A stretch of 64,000 nucleotides of DNA. It comes from Adiantum capillus-veneris (lineage: Eukaryota > Streptophyta > Polypodiopsida > Polypodiales > Pteridaceae). The position numbers and the translations under genes are program-made. Within the stretch, counting starts at the first letter, position 1, and the number at the start of each line of letters is the position of its first letter. Location: NCBI GenBank assembly GCA_014529385.2, contig CM043958.1, forward strand, positions 150,854,793 to 150,918,792, written 5' to 3'. Positions 35,107-47,516 of the stretch are shown here, one piece after another. The notes under the pieces are model-generated. The model had not been told where the DNA came from, searched no databases, and was given only the letters and a program-made list of their open reading frames with translations.

Positions 35107-35111
35107 TATAG

Positions 35112-37806
35112 CACTTTGACTATCACAATATAACACAGGCATCTCTTCTTTGATTCCCAAATCTGTTACTAGTTGATTAAGCCAAATTGATTCTTTGCAT
35201 GCCTCTGATGCTGCAACATATTCAGCCTCTGTAGTAGACTGAGTAACACAATCTTGTAATCTAGAACGCCATGATACTGCTCCACCAGCCAATGTAAAGA
35301 CATACCCTGACATAGACCTTCGGTTGTCTAAGGCACCTGCATAATCTGAGTCCCATAGCATATACGCATACTCTTTGTAGCTCCTGACTCCCATAGCATA
35401 TACGCATACTCTTTGTAGCTTTCTAGTATCTCAATATTCCTTTCACTGCCTCCCAATGTTTCTTGCCTGGGTTTGACATGTATCGACTTACTACTCCCAC
35501 TGCAAATGCAATGTCTGGGCGAGTAGCAATCATTGCATACATCAAACTACCCACTGCAGACGCATATGGAATCTTATCCATTTCAGCCTGTTCTTCCTCA
35601 GACACAGGACAATCTTGTTTGCTAAGTTTCACATATGGTGGCAATGTGGAACACTCAGTGCCTTTCCCTTCTCCATATTGAAACGTTGCAAAACCTTGTC
35701 AATATACTCTGTTTGAGATAACCAAATCAACTTCTTTGATCTGTCTCTCTCAATGCGCATACCAAGTATATGACTTGCCTCACCCATGTCTTTCATGTCA
35801 AACGATTTTGCCATCTTTGACTTCAAAGCTGAAATTTCTTCCAAGTGCTCGCCAACAATCAACATGTCATCCACATACAAAATAAGGATCAGCCAACGAC
35901 CATCCTTAGCCTTCTTTGTATATAGACAGTGGTCGAACTCACTACGTTTGTAGCCTTGAGAAAGCATAAACTTGTGGAATTTATGGTACCATGCCCTCGG
36001 TGATTGTTTTAAGCCATAAAGACTCTTTAACAACTGGCATACCCAATCTTCCTTGCCTTTCTCAACAAACCCTTCTGGCTGCTGCATGTAAATTTCCACA
36101 TCTAAATCACCATGCAAGAACGCTGTCTTGACATCCATTTGGTGCAACACCAAATCTAATATGGCAACCAATGCAAGAAAGCATCTCAATGTAGTCATCT
36201 TGACCACCGGAGAGAAGACTTCATCAAAGTCACTGCCTTGTTCTTGCTTAAAGCCCTTGGCAACAAGCCTTGCTTTGTACTTTGGCTGACTATCATGAGC
36301 GGTGATCTTATACCTGTAAACCCATTTACAAGGTAGAGCCTTTTTGCCCTGTGGTAATTTAACTAGCTTCCATGTCTTGTTTTTATGCAGAGCTGTCATC
36401 TCTGACTGCATGGCCAATTGCCAATTCCCGGAGTCCTTCATTTGCACTGCTTCCTTGTAACATGAAGGCTCATTGCAATCAGTCAACATGACATAGTTCA
36501 TAGATGGAACAAACCTATCAGGAGGTCGCATGACACGTCCAGATCTACGCACAATAGGTGGCTCAGGCTCAGCCACAACCTGTGGTTCCAATCTATCCTG
36601 TCCTTGCTCCTCTTGAGCCCTGACATTTTGTCTTGCACGTGCAGGTCCATCTTCTTGGAAGACAACTCTTCTAATCTCCTCAACCCTCTCTGGTTTAGAA
36701 TGATATTTGGATTCATTAAAGTGAACATCATTGCTGCGGACAACCTTTCTGGATTCGGGATCCCAAAGTCTGTACCCCATCTCACCAGAATTACCATAGC
36801 CTAGAAAGATGCACTTTCTACTCTTTGGCTCAAGTTTGTTCCTAAATTCCTTTGGAACGTGAGTATATGCCTCACAGCCAAAGACTCTGAGATGCTTGTA
36901 TGAGGGCATTTTGCCTGACCATACCATCTCTGGCACTGAATCCTTCTGCAAAACCTTGCTAGGAGATCTATTTACAAGATGAACACCTGTTGATACAGCT
37001 TCAACCCAAAACCCATTTGGCAGTTGTGCATTAGACAACATACTTCTGACCTTCTCTTGTATGGTCCTATTCATCCTCTCAGCAACACCATTTTGAGGAG
37101 GATTGTAAGGAGCAGTAAGTTCACGTTTTATACCTTTTGACTCACAAAAGTCCTGAAAGGCCTTTGAAACATACTCTCCACCATTGTCAGTGCGTAAGCA
37201 TTTAAGCTTCTTGCCACTCTGATTCTCCACAAGTGTCACAAACGTTTTGAAAACACTAAATGCTTCATCCTTGTGCTTGAGAAAGTAAACCCATACTTTC
37301 CTCGAGTAATCATCTATAAATGTCATAAAGTAAGAAGCTCCTCCTACAGATAGGTTAGGCATAGGTCCACACAAATCACTATGAACAAGTGCCAACTGTG
37401 TATCTCTTCTACTGCTTCTATGCTTATGTGGCTGCTGTGTTTGCTTACCATACAGACAATGTTCATAGAATTCAAAATCATTAAATGAAAAGCCAGGCAA
37501 ATAACTAGAACGAGACAAGATTTCCATTCCCTTCTTGGACATATGTCCTAACCGGCTATGCCACAAAGAAACGTTCGACTGCTCGGTTACATTGATTACA
37601 TTTTTAGAGACATTTGATACATAAATCATGTAAAGTCCTCCAGACTTTACTCCATGTGCTACTGTCATAGAACCCTTGGATATCTTCCACATGTTCTGTC
37701 CAAAAGTGGTGACGTAGCCAACATCATCAAGTAAACCTGTGCTGATCAAGCTCTTTGTAATTGTGGGAACATGTCTCACATTCTTTAGTGTGAAAGAAGA
37801 GCCATT
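35112..37806 (-). pseudogene. Copia-B integrase, RT and RNase H N-terminal part
   Basis: The frame resumes directly after UAG 37807-37809 and is open to 35629. It contains GAG-pre-integrase (LWHSRLGHMSKKGM), integrase (TFIDDYSRKVW, RTDNGGEYVS, PYNPPQNGVAERMN), then RT (DVKTAFLHGDLDVEIYM, LYVDDMLIVGE). Near 35644 two extra bases shift the frame; the next frame carries LPPYVKLSKQDCPVSEEE and MYAMIATRPDIAFAVG. A 33-base duplication at 35355-35420 breaks the frame again before RNase H (DSDYAGALDNRRS, STTEAEYVAASEA, YCDSQSAI). Copia-C interrupts at 35111. Confidence 0.95.
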
Positions 37807-38898
37807 CTAAAACTTCAATTGAACATCTCCAACACCTAAGATCTCACATGTCTGCCCATTGCCTAGCCGAACATGATCTTTAGTGGTCACATAAGAAGTA
37901 AACCACTCCTTGTTTGGAGACACATGAAGTGATGCCCCTGAGTCTATAATCCAGTCACTCACTGCATTTCCATCAGATGCTGTAAGAAGAGCTAAGTCCA
38001 TTGTATTCTTCAAGAAGTAGATGTCTCCTGACACTAGATTGTCATCCTCTGCAACAGTGTTTGTCACATTTATTTCTTGAATCTTCACTGAGGACTTGTT
38101 CTTCTCACCATGGTCTTCAGCTTTCTCTTTGCCTTTTTCTGCTTTCCATTCTCTGCAGTCTCTTTTCATGTGACCCTTCTTGCCACAATGGTAGCATTCT
38201 ATGTCACTCTTGCCTTTAGCACTGCGGGACTTGCTACGAGACTGATTCCTCTTTCCACCTTTGTACTTTTCTTTGGTCCTTCCCCTGACAACTAAGGTTG
38301 TTCCTTTGCCTTTGTCCATTGTCTTTCTATTGGTTTCTTCAGTAAGCAGACTTCCTTCTACACCTGCTATGTTCAAACCATCTGGAGGTGCAAAATTACT
38401 CAAAGCTGTGCGAAAAGTGTCCCAACTTTCCGGCAATGTGATCAACAGGAACATAGCTCTAACAGGTTCATCAAACTTGACACCTTGAGCTGACAACTGA
38501 CTGTAGATTGTGTTGAATTCTTTCATATGATTGGACATAGGTGTCCCTTCTTTCATCTTCAAGTCAACAAGCTTCTTAAGCCAGTATACCTGTGAAGCTG
38601 CACTCTGCTTCTCATAAAGATCACTCAGCTTTAACCATGCTTGATAAGCCGACATCTTGTCTGCTACATTGAAGTAAACGCTTTCTGCCAAAGTCAGCAT
38701 AATGGTAGAAAGTGCCAATTCATCCATTTCGCTCCATTCATCTTCGTCCATATCTTCTGGTTTTATCCCCTTGAGCTTTATAGGTTTTATCTGCTTCTTT
38801 TGTACCAACACGTGCCAAATCTGCTTCTTCCACAATGGGAAATTGGTTCCATCCAGCTTCTTGATATTGTAAAGAGCAGTGTCCTGTGATCCAGCCAT
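37807..38898 (-). pseudogene. Copia-B gag and protease
   Basis: The start is ATG 38898 (MAGSQDTALYNIKKLDG). Residues 1-190 are a Copia gag (UBN2) domain with PLWKKQIWHVL, a basic linker with RSKSRSAKGK follows, and the CCHC knuckle CYHCGKKGHMKRDC is at about 235-248. The protease DSGAS is at about 319-323. The frame ends at UAG 37807 after GDVQLKF and continues in frame beyond it. The ancestral codon may have been CAG. Confidence 0.95.
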
Positions 38899-39973
38899 AG
38901 CTACACTTCACAGTGATTTACTTTCCTAGGAAAAATTCGGCAGAGTTTCCCCTGTAAACTGACCTCTGAACCAATATCAACCTGTCAAATGAACCAAGAA
39001 AGCTTCAGATTCTCCATAAATTTTGGCAGAGTCTCCTTCGTAAAATGGCTCTGGTGAAACTAAAAAAAAAGACCAAAAAACAGCTCAAAAAACACTGTCT
39101 CTCTGACACTGTAAGCTGCAGGTAAACCTGTCCTGCACCTGTACAGTCTCTCACTGTCCTGTAAGCATAGACTGCGACAATGCCTCAACAGCAGTAAAGC
39201 AAAGATGCAATCCCAACCGTCTAACTCACAGTCAATACATCCTAGCTGCCTATCTAAGGGTGCTCGAGGGATCGCTCCAAGACCTGTATCACCGAAAGGA
39301 TCTCAACATTCGAGAATCCCCCAGCTCAATAAAACCTCACTCGACCCTCAACAAAGGCTGCAATAAATCTGACAGTACATAGACTTCCCACAAAGTCATA
39401 CATCCACAAATTTCCCACTGTATGCTGTAACCGCTGCGGCGGTTGTTTGCTGCGTGACTCACAGCCAGAAAACCCTCAACAGACATACATCATCTCTGAC
39501 AATACATCCCATGTGGAAGTACCTGCAATGTTAGGATGAAATCTGGAATATCAAGCAGCAAACACAAGCTACCTGATGAACTAGTGGATGTCGCCTACAG
39601 TCTGTGTGTAGATGCGCCCGTGTCGTATGTGACACTCCTCCAAGAACTGTGAGCCGTCCTTCGATGTGTAGACAGCCACAAATCAACACTCTGGGAGTGT
39701 CGATATCCTCAGCACCTGCAGTGGTAGGCCGAAAACCCCAAATTTGCAGAGTCGGATCTGCACCCGTCGAGACCACGTAGTCGAAAATGGCCTGAGCAGA
39801 CCTTTGTCGAAGCCGAACGGTGGCCGAGATGACCTCAGAATGAAATTCTGACAACACCAAGCCCTTCGGGCTTACCCACGAGATTTGGGGCCGTGTCTTC
39901 GCCTGTCGAATTTCACTCCAATCTGAGTTGGTGACTCTAGCCTCCTGCAGTGCTGCCCCGAGCCTCGATCTGA
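38899..39973 (-). other. Copia-B 5' leader, about 1.1 kb
   Basis: The sequence between PBS and gag ATG is unusually long for a Copia element with 0.2-kb LTRs (Copia-C has about 0.39 kb). It contains an open minus-strand frame of 109 codons (39860-39531) with no recognised domain. Confidence 0.7.
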
Positions 39974-39987
39974 GCTCTGATACCAGT
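39974..39987 (-). other. Copia-B primer-binding site
   Basis: The minus strand reads ACTGGTATCAGAGC directly after the LTR end CCTTCA. It matches the initiator tRNA-Met type. Confidence 0.9.
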
Positions 39988-40179
39988 TGAAGGAGTACGA
40001 GCGGAAGTGCGACGCGAGAGAGAGTGCGAGAAGAAGAGCACGACGATATGGTGAACTCGCTCTACTGTAATGTGTAGAGCATAGTGAGTTCTTATTAGGT
40101 TTTTACAAAAGAATATGTGTACATACTTGGCGGCCCGCCCACTTACCTGGGCGACCACATTGGGCTTTATACCCCAACA
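39988..40179 (-). repeat. Copia-B 5' LTR
   Basis: 192 bp, bounded by TSD CTACA on the right and the PBS on the left. Confidence 0.95.
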
Positions 40180-40184
40180 CTACA

Positions 40185-40470
40185 TGACCTCCCTATTTGA
40201 GGTATAAATTCTGGCAGAATGGGGTAACTTGAAAATGCTTGCCACAAAAACCATGGAAGACTACAACAAAAGGTTCTTTCTTTTTTCCTTCCAATGTCTT
40301 TCTTCAAGGTGATTCGCGTGGAGGACCAATGAAAATGCTATACAATCATCACCATTATAGGAATATTGTCTCTCTAAATAAGTATCTATCATCCAAGAAC
40401 GCATGGACCATGTTGTGTTTGGTTAAAAACTTATGAAAGGAAAATTGGAATTTGTTAACAACCACTTGTA
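40185..40470 (-). other. Continuation of the Copia-B host sequence
   Basis: This is the right side of the Copia-B target. With one TSD copy it joins 29411. I see no convincing domain here; the Gypsy-D protease lies on the left side. Confidence 0.45.
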
Positions 40471-40479
40471 AAGAGAGCC

Positions 40480-40767
40480 AAAACTATGGTGGGACTTGTC
40501 CTCGACATTTACGGCATCACTTTGAAAGGTTCCAATGTACTATACAAAGCTTATGAAAAGATAAATGGCTTTAAGGCACTTATCTTCTTTGACCCAAGAG
40601 CGACTAAAAAATTAATCCATATCAAATTCGTGAAACAAATGGACTTTGAATATGATCAACTTACTGGAGAACTTGAAGCTAAGCTAGCCATTGGGAAAAC
40701 TCAAAAAGTTGTGTCTCTCATTGATGCTCTTGTTTTTCTAGAGACAGTTTTTGTTTCATTTCATTGA
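40480..40767 (+). pseudogene. Gypsy protease-like fragment
   Basis: The plus strand reads INGFKALIFFDPRATKKLIH and FVKQMDFEYDQLTGELEAKL. It resembles the gag-asp-protease pattern of Gypsy elements (compare AFILFDPGSTHNLIS in Gypsy-A), with DPRA in place of D-x-G-A/S. Its orientation is opposite to the neighbouring gag fragment, so it probably belongs to a different copy. Confidence 0.6.
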
Positions 40768-41660
40768 CATGCTCTTGAGTTGGACCCCTAGTTCCCATTT
40801 TTCCTAGACTCTTGTGCAAATCATTCCATAGGCTTGGTCTAAGTTTAAGAAGCTCTCCCAATCTTAAAGTGCATTTTATCTCCATGGACATGATTGAATG
40901 TAAGTTACCCATGTCCAAAATCTCCTTGGTTTTCACCACTTTGGTTACCTTGCAAACTAAGGATTCCTCTTCATGCTCACTTATATATGATGGCAAGGTT
41001 TTAGGAGTGTTTCCTTTTGAATTTTCAAATTTCTTTGAACCCCAACCCCATATGATCATTGCATGTCTACCTCCATGAGTGGATGGCCTAGGCACAACTC
41101 TTCAAATGGTGCAGACTCTAAAGTCTAATTACCATAAGTTTCATTTCTTACTGCAACTTATGGTAATTAGACATGTCTTCTACCACATGTGGAATCTTGT
41201 TTAGTTCATCCTCTGTATCATGCACAATAAGATCTCAAGCTCTTTTTCTTTCACGTCATCCACTTTTTTTTCTACCACACGTGGAATCCCGTCTAGTCTA
41301 TCCTTTGTATCATACAAAATAAGGGTTGGTTCCCCTACGAGATCAGTTTCTTTTTCTTTCACTTCACTAATTTATGATTCTTCTTGTTTTGTTCCAACTA
41401 GTGTTAATGGTCCTTTCTTCTACACTTCCAGAAGTTCACCAACCTTTGATAAGCTTAAAGCTTAGATTTTTCTAACTTGAGGTTCAAGTAGTGTAACCTT
41501 TACCTTAGTATGGTTTTAGTGCAGCATTTATTGGCTCAAATACTTTGTCGATCAAAACTAAGACTCTCGCGTGGTCAATGGATTCCTCATTCTTATCTTG
41601 AATAGTGGACTTGGCCCTCTTCTCAAGTGTTCTTCCACTTTCATGGCTCTTTAGACAGGG
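40740..41660 (-). pseudogene. Gypsy-D gag-region remnant
   Basis: The minus strand from 41660 reads pieces such as DHARVLVLIDKVFEPINAAL and, later (41095-40718), MSMEIKCTLRLGELLKLRPS. I read this as a linker of a Gypsy polyprotein, plausibly the N-terminal side of the Gypsy-D protease at 29370. The assignment to Gypsy is tentative; no zinc knuckle or catalytic motif is seen. Confidence 0.4.
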
Positions 41661-42310
41661 ACAAGTGTTCTATTGTTGCTAAAGGGTGTTCTTCGAAGGA
41701 AGGTGTTGGTTTTGATGAGACTTTTGCTCCCATTGCACTACTCACTACCATATGCTTTATGATTCCACTCATTACACATTATGGATGGCATGTATATCAA
41801 CATACGTACATCAAGTCTACTTTCTTGAGTGGTGATTTAGAGGAGGAAGTTCATGTGTAACAACCCTTGGGTTTTTCATTGATTGTGAGGATCGTGTCTA
41901 TTAGTTGAAGAAGCATTATTTATTGTATGGGCATCAATGACATAATATCTAAAAGAAGATAGTTATTTGATTGATTTGGGTTTTGAGCAAGCTCATGTCG
42001 ATGCTAATCTATATGGTGAAATTTGTATCATTGTTGTATATGTCAATGATATTATCATCTCATGTTTAAAGGAGAATGTTGTTGGTTGGGTGAAAACTCA
42101 ACTCATGTCTACCTTTGCTATGATAGACCTTAGTTTGTTGCAATATTTTTGTGCGTTTGGAAGTACTAGAGCCTCTTAATGGCATTTTCATCTCTCAAAA
42201 CAAGTATGAGTAATTTTTTTTGCACAACTATAGTATGGACAACTAAACTCTCATCTCTTGTCTTATGGATCCACATTCCAATTTGTTGAAGGATGATAAT
42301 ACTCCTTTGG
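41597..42310 (+). pseudogene. Copia-D: reverse transcriptase scrap
   Basis: The plus strand at 41627-41860 reads KEGVGFDETFAPIALLTTI and YIKSTFLSGDLEEEVHV, the start of the Copia RT. A second piece at 41967-42179 reads FEQAHVDANLYGE and IVVYVNDIIIS (catalytic YVDD changed to YVND), then QLMSTFAMIDLSLLQYF. Stops lie between the pieces. No LTRs recognised. Confidence 0.85.
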
Positions 42311-42654
42311 TGGATGCTACATAGAATGGCTAGCTTATTGGTTCTCAAGTTTATTACTACTACCTCATCTTCGACTTTGCCTCATCTCCACCCTTTGCTT
42401 CTTTTCATTCGCTTTCCCATTAAACATCTTCCAAGATTTGTGCTAAACAAACCGTTCTAGAATCATTTAGGCATACTTGCAAGTAATTTACAATAGGTTA
42501 TAAAAGCTTGTGGGTTTAAACTTTCTATTTGAAAGTGTCACACTAGGCAACTATCCCTCCTATTCCCAATTCAAGTGATGGTATGTTTGTGCAATGGACA
42601 TAAGTAACAACAATTTTCACATTAGAATTGTAATAGCATCCAATAAAAATTTAA

Positions 42655-42656
<2 letters not shown>
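42311..42656. other. No gene recognised
   Basis: May include the 3' continuation of the Copia-D scrap; nothing further readable. Confidence 0.4.

Positions 42657-42742
<86 letters not shown>
42657..42742. repeat. Compound (AT)n-(GA)n microsatellite
   Basis: About 27 AT units with one TATAGATA break, followed by about 15 GA units. Confidence 0.95.
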
Positions 42743-42745
<3 letters not shown>

Positions 42746-43870
42746 GAATTCTACAAAAGGAGGCTAAGACTTACCGCCTTCAAACAAGCTTAACAAAAAG
42801 TCTTGTAAGATTGTAATGCACTTAAGCCGGTTCTTGCCAAACTTCTAGGGGAGAGGTTTGTTTATGATGAAGAAGGAGGCGAGTCAAAGCACCCAAACTA
42901 AGAAGTATCTAATTACACAAAAAATCAATAAAGATACAACCATTCCCTTTCACACGTGTGATTAGAAGAAGAACGACACAAAAACCAAAAAGTGTGAGAT
43001 ATCCAAACTAAGAAAAGGGCTGGCACTACACTAGCAACTTGCACCGCGTGTACATGTGCTTGCTAAAGAAAGCTAAAAATCCCACAAAAAGAAAGCACAT
43101 GCACACTTTTGACACACAGAATCATGTCCATATGTACATATTTACAAAAAATGGGGTGTCCAAAATGCGTGCAACAATGTGTGTTCAAGGACTATTTGTA
43201 AAACCCATTAGTTGTGAAGTTTTCATCAATAAAAGGGATCATTTTTCTATTCAATCTATAACAACTTTTCCAATATCATGTTTTCAAAACCCTTCTATGT
43301 ATGAAAATGTGAGAAAATATAAAATGAAATAATTCCTACTATTGAACCCATGTGATAGGCATTTTTTTATTGTAGTGACCCGCGAGAGTTGGCAATGGTT
43401 GTACTGAGGCACTTGGCTGGCTAGCAAAGGGGGTGTATTTCCTCCTTCATACCCATCGGGTATTTTGACAGGGTTGTTTTGATGTTTACAGTAGGAAGTG
43501 AATGGGGTGTACATAAGGGGCTCTTTATTTGGTAGTTTAAGGAAATTCTTAAGGCTTAAGCCAGGTTTGACCAAGGCTAGTAGAGTGGGGAAAAAGGCCT
43601 ATGTCGAGCTTTTTTTTAAAAGCTATTTCTGTATTTTATCTTTTAAATAGACAATTTTTACCAAAAAGACAGGTGGATACCTTCATTTTATAATATGTAT
43701 TTCAAAATTTTAAATTGTCTTTTTTTCACCCCTCCACTCTCTCTCTTTCATTGAAACCACTCTCACTCACTAAGGCTATTAAAGAAAGCACTTTTCAACC
43801 CTCCACCTATCAGAAAAGCATATTTTTCACATTCTCTCTTTGCACTCTCCCTCTCTCTAAAACTTGAGCT

Positions 43871-43918
<48 letters not shown>

Positions 43919-44490
43919 TCGGTGTATCAGTGTCACTTCCCTCTCCCAATCATTGAAGAGATATTCTTTGCTACTTACATTTGACAAAAAGTGGATATCT
44001 CCTAAGGTTGTAGATTTGCTCTCTCTCTCTCTCTCTCTCACGTTTCTACATCTCCACCCCCTAGCTTAGAGCAATGGGAGATTCTATTCTACTTATATGT
44101 AGTAGCATTTCTCTCTCTAGCACAACCATGAGCAACCATTTGAATTCAAAGGAGTCTAATCAGCATTCCCTCCCTCTCTTCTATCCACAACATCATCCAA
44201 ATCTTATATCTTTGAGCTCTCTCTGGTCCTTTCCTCCATAGCCAACATCCTCTGGTTGTAGCTGATACATTGTGAATCACCATTACACCTTGTCTCTTTA
44301 ATTAGCTTGCTCAAGCTTACTCTAAATGTCATTCAAGTCCCCTTTCATTTCATGACATTACTAATAGGTCAAGACGGTATCGTCCAAATGCTAATTTGGA
44401 TTAAGAATATGCAACCGTATGAGTTGGCACATACAATCCCAATGATATAGATCAAGTACAAAGCATTGGGTAAAAAACAACCAATCTAAG
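42743..44490. other. No gene recognised; CT-rich tracts
   Basis: Contains (CT)n runs at 43872-43915 and 44021-44038. The open frame 43574-43284 on the minus strand (96 codons) has no domain I recognise. Confidence 0.5.
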
Positions 44491-45040
44491 AGTTGATGGT
44501 CATATTTACTCAAGCAATCGTCTCTAAACACCGCCACCATTTTGAAATGTCATTGAGCTATTACATTTTGAAGGTGATGGAAAAGAAGGCCTATTTGACT
44601 ACTGCAGAAGATTTTATTCTGTATTTTTTTATGAAATGGAAGCAAGCAAGAAACTCTTTGTTGCATGTTCGACAATTCATTATCTTGGAATATTTTGGAC
44701 GTGATGTGTTCAAAGTTCAAGAATCCCCTTCTTTTAAGGAACAAAGTTGAGGGTAGCAAATTCGAAGTGTATCCAATGGAGTGTGGAACAGCTAGGGTGT
44801 CCATGGTAGCTTCTTCATCGACTCGGTCTCACTATTTATGTCCACTATGAGTTGCAAAGAGGGTGTTAAAGTTATGGCATCTCAAGTGAAGTGCCCAATG
44901 TGATTCCAATATTTATTTTGGATTTCAGGTATTTATTTCAATTATTTGTCAAAGTTTGGGTAGGCCAATTTACTGGGGTGGCTATATATGCACACCTAAC
45001 ATTATCATCAATTCACTGCCAAGGTTGGTTGGTCCAGTAA

Positions 45041-45175
<135 letters not shown>

Positions 45176-45940
45176 TATTCTCCCCATTGCTCTACACTTC
45201 CGCATCGTCGACTTTGACACAACGTACTAGTGTTTGAACCAATGGGTCGGAGTTCAACGCACATACATAGATGGGAGGGAACCAATCAGACATATGTAAA
45301 ACACTATGGATGACTGCACCAATCCATTGTTGTTGGTCACATGATGGACAGGATTTGTTCCAAAGTTCATTATCTTGGAGTATTTTGAACGTGATCTGTT
45401 CACAGATCACAATGGGGATTCTTAGACATAATATGCTTTGCACTTCAATTTTCTACAAGGCAACCGATGCTCAAGATGGCATTCTACTATGGTAAAAAGT
45501 TGGAGGTAACATATCCGAGGTGTATCCAACATGATCGGTGTTGCTGGGGTGTCCATGGTAGCTTTTTCATCGACTTGATCTCACTACTTATGGCCACTAT
45601 GAGCTGTAGAGAGGGTGTTAAAGTTATGGCATCTCAAATGAACTGCCTAATGTGATTCCATTATTCATTTTGGCTTTTAGGTATTTATTTTTGATGGGTG
45701 GTCCATGGTAGCTTCTTCATCGACTTGGTCTCACTACTTATGTCCACTATGAGCTGTAGAGAGGGTGTTAAAGTGACCTACCCAATGTGATCCCATTATT
45801 GATTTTGGTCCTTTAGATATTTATTTTACTTATTTATCAATGTCTGTGTAGGGCAATTTACTTAGGTGGTTATAAATACAACCCATTGCCCCCATTGTGT
45901 AATCATCAGTTATTCATTACCAATGTCAGTTGGTTCATGA

Positions 45941-45941
<1 letters not shown>

Positions 45942-46022
<81 letters not shown>
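45942..46022. repeat. (CT)n microsatellite, about 80 bases
   Basis: About 40 uninterrupted CT units, positionally equivalent to the tract at 45041-45172 in unit 1. Confidence 0.97.
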
Positions 46023-46026
<4 letters not shown>

Positions 46027-47472
46027 CTTTATCCCTTTGGTCTCTATAGTTACACATCCTCGACTTTGACATATCTCCCACCAAGTGGACCTTTCCTCAG
46101 GGATTTGGTAGGGTCTCACACACACACACACACATTACATTGATTGACTCCAACTGCCTACAAGGTTGATAACCATATACACACTCATACACCCCTTGAA
46201 GGTGCCCTTTCATAAACATACGCACACACTGACTTTCAAAATGTTTTGGACTTTCATGACTGCATACAAGTTTGGCATATACATGAACACACCTACACCC
46301 CTCATAAATATCTTAATATACGTATACTAATGCTTGGAATTATGATGCTCATGGTGCTAGCAAAAATATCTGGTTTTCAAATACCAAATATTTGGTTTTA
46401 GGAAGTATGGATTAACTTGGACACCAGGATAGGCATGTCCCAGTGGCTTCTTTGACAAAATCCAGATTTTACATCATTTCTACATACTTTGCCTTCTTTA
46501 AGTAATGTTGACACCACCCGAAGCACCTATTTCTTTGCTTTTTCATTTTGCCAATAAATTCCACATGGCTTAGATTGTCTACAGGGTTTTTCTTTCACTC
46601 GTGTAGAGATTACTCTCGCATAATCTCTATCTCACATCACCTAAAGTGTTCTTGAGGTGGAGACACATATTCTCACACAGTTATGCAACTATGTATGCAT
46701 GCTATGGTTTATGGTGCTTGCTCTATTTGACAAGTATTTTAGGCCTTGGACAATTCTAATCCTAAACAATATTTGTGTGGGTAACACATGCATAATAATC
46801 AATGCAGATTTGTTTCCAATGTGCATTGCATATAAGAACATGTTGGGATGAAGGAGCACTACTACATGTAAACATTTGCGCCATCTACACTTGATTCGGT
46901 CGCCCTTACTACTCTATCTTATTGTGCTATCTAAGGAGAGACCCTCTCTAGGGTACTGAGCACACACATACCAATGTACATGTACACACACATACACACT
47001 AATATTCGTGCAAGCACACACAACTACTACGACGAATTTTGGTGGTTGCGTTGCAACTAAGTTGTCTTCTCATAGATCTTCGATCATTGCTCTTCATCGA
47101 TGTTGGGTTTATGGACTTTGGCCTAGCACCGACATCTGGCACATGAGAACCATCTCTTGTACAATAAACAGTCTAGTTAGCATGTAAGCATGTGAGGGCA
47201 CATGGCTTAGCACATGTGGCAGATGATTTTCGCAAGAGTCCAAATGCCATCCCTTAACATGGCTTTTCGACATTTTATGGAGCCACTCTTGACCTTTGAA
47301 GAGTTGCCCCTTGACCCTTGGGAAAAGCTATATGCGACCCTTGTGAGGTGCATCTAGCCATATGAGCTACTATATAAGTAGAAAACTCTTCTACACATTC
47401 CCTCTAACCTCAACCTAATCATTGTATGCATGTATGTCATCAGATCATGATTAATCAAGTTGTGATTTGAGT

Positions 47473-47516
<44 letters not shown>

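Larger units (their letters stand above)
29416..40179 (-). mobile_element. Copia-B: Ty1/Copia element, split by Copia-C
   Basis: A 5-bp TSD CTACA (29411-29415 and 40180-40184) flanks the LTRs at 29416-29636 and 39988-40179, which begin TGTTGGGG and end CTCCTTCA on the minus strand. The order gag, knuckle, protease, integrase, RT, RNase H is typical Copia. About 5.6 kb remains without the nested element. The coding region carries one UAG, one frameshift, a 33-bp tandem duplication and the Copia-C insertion. LTRs differ by three substitutions plus a 29-bp tandem duplication. Confidence 0.95.
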
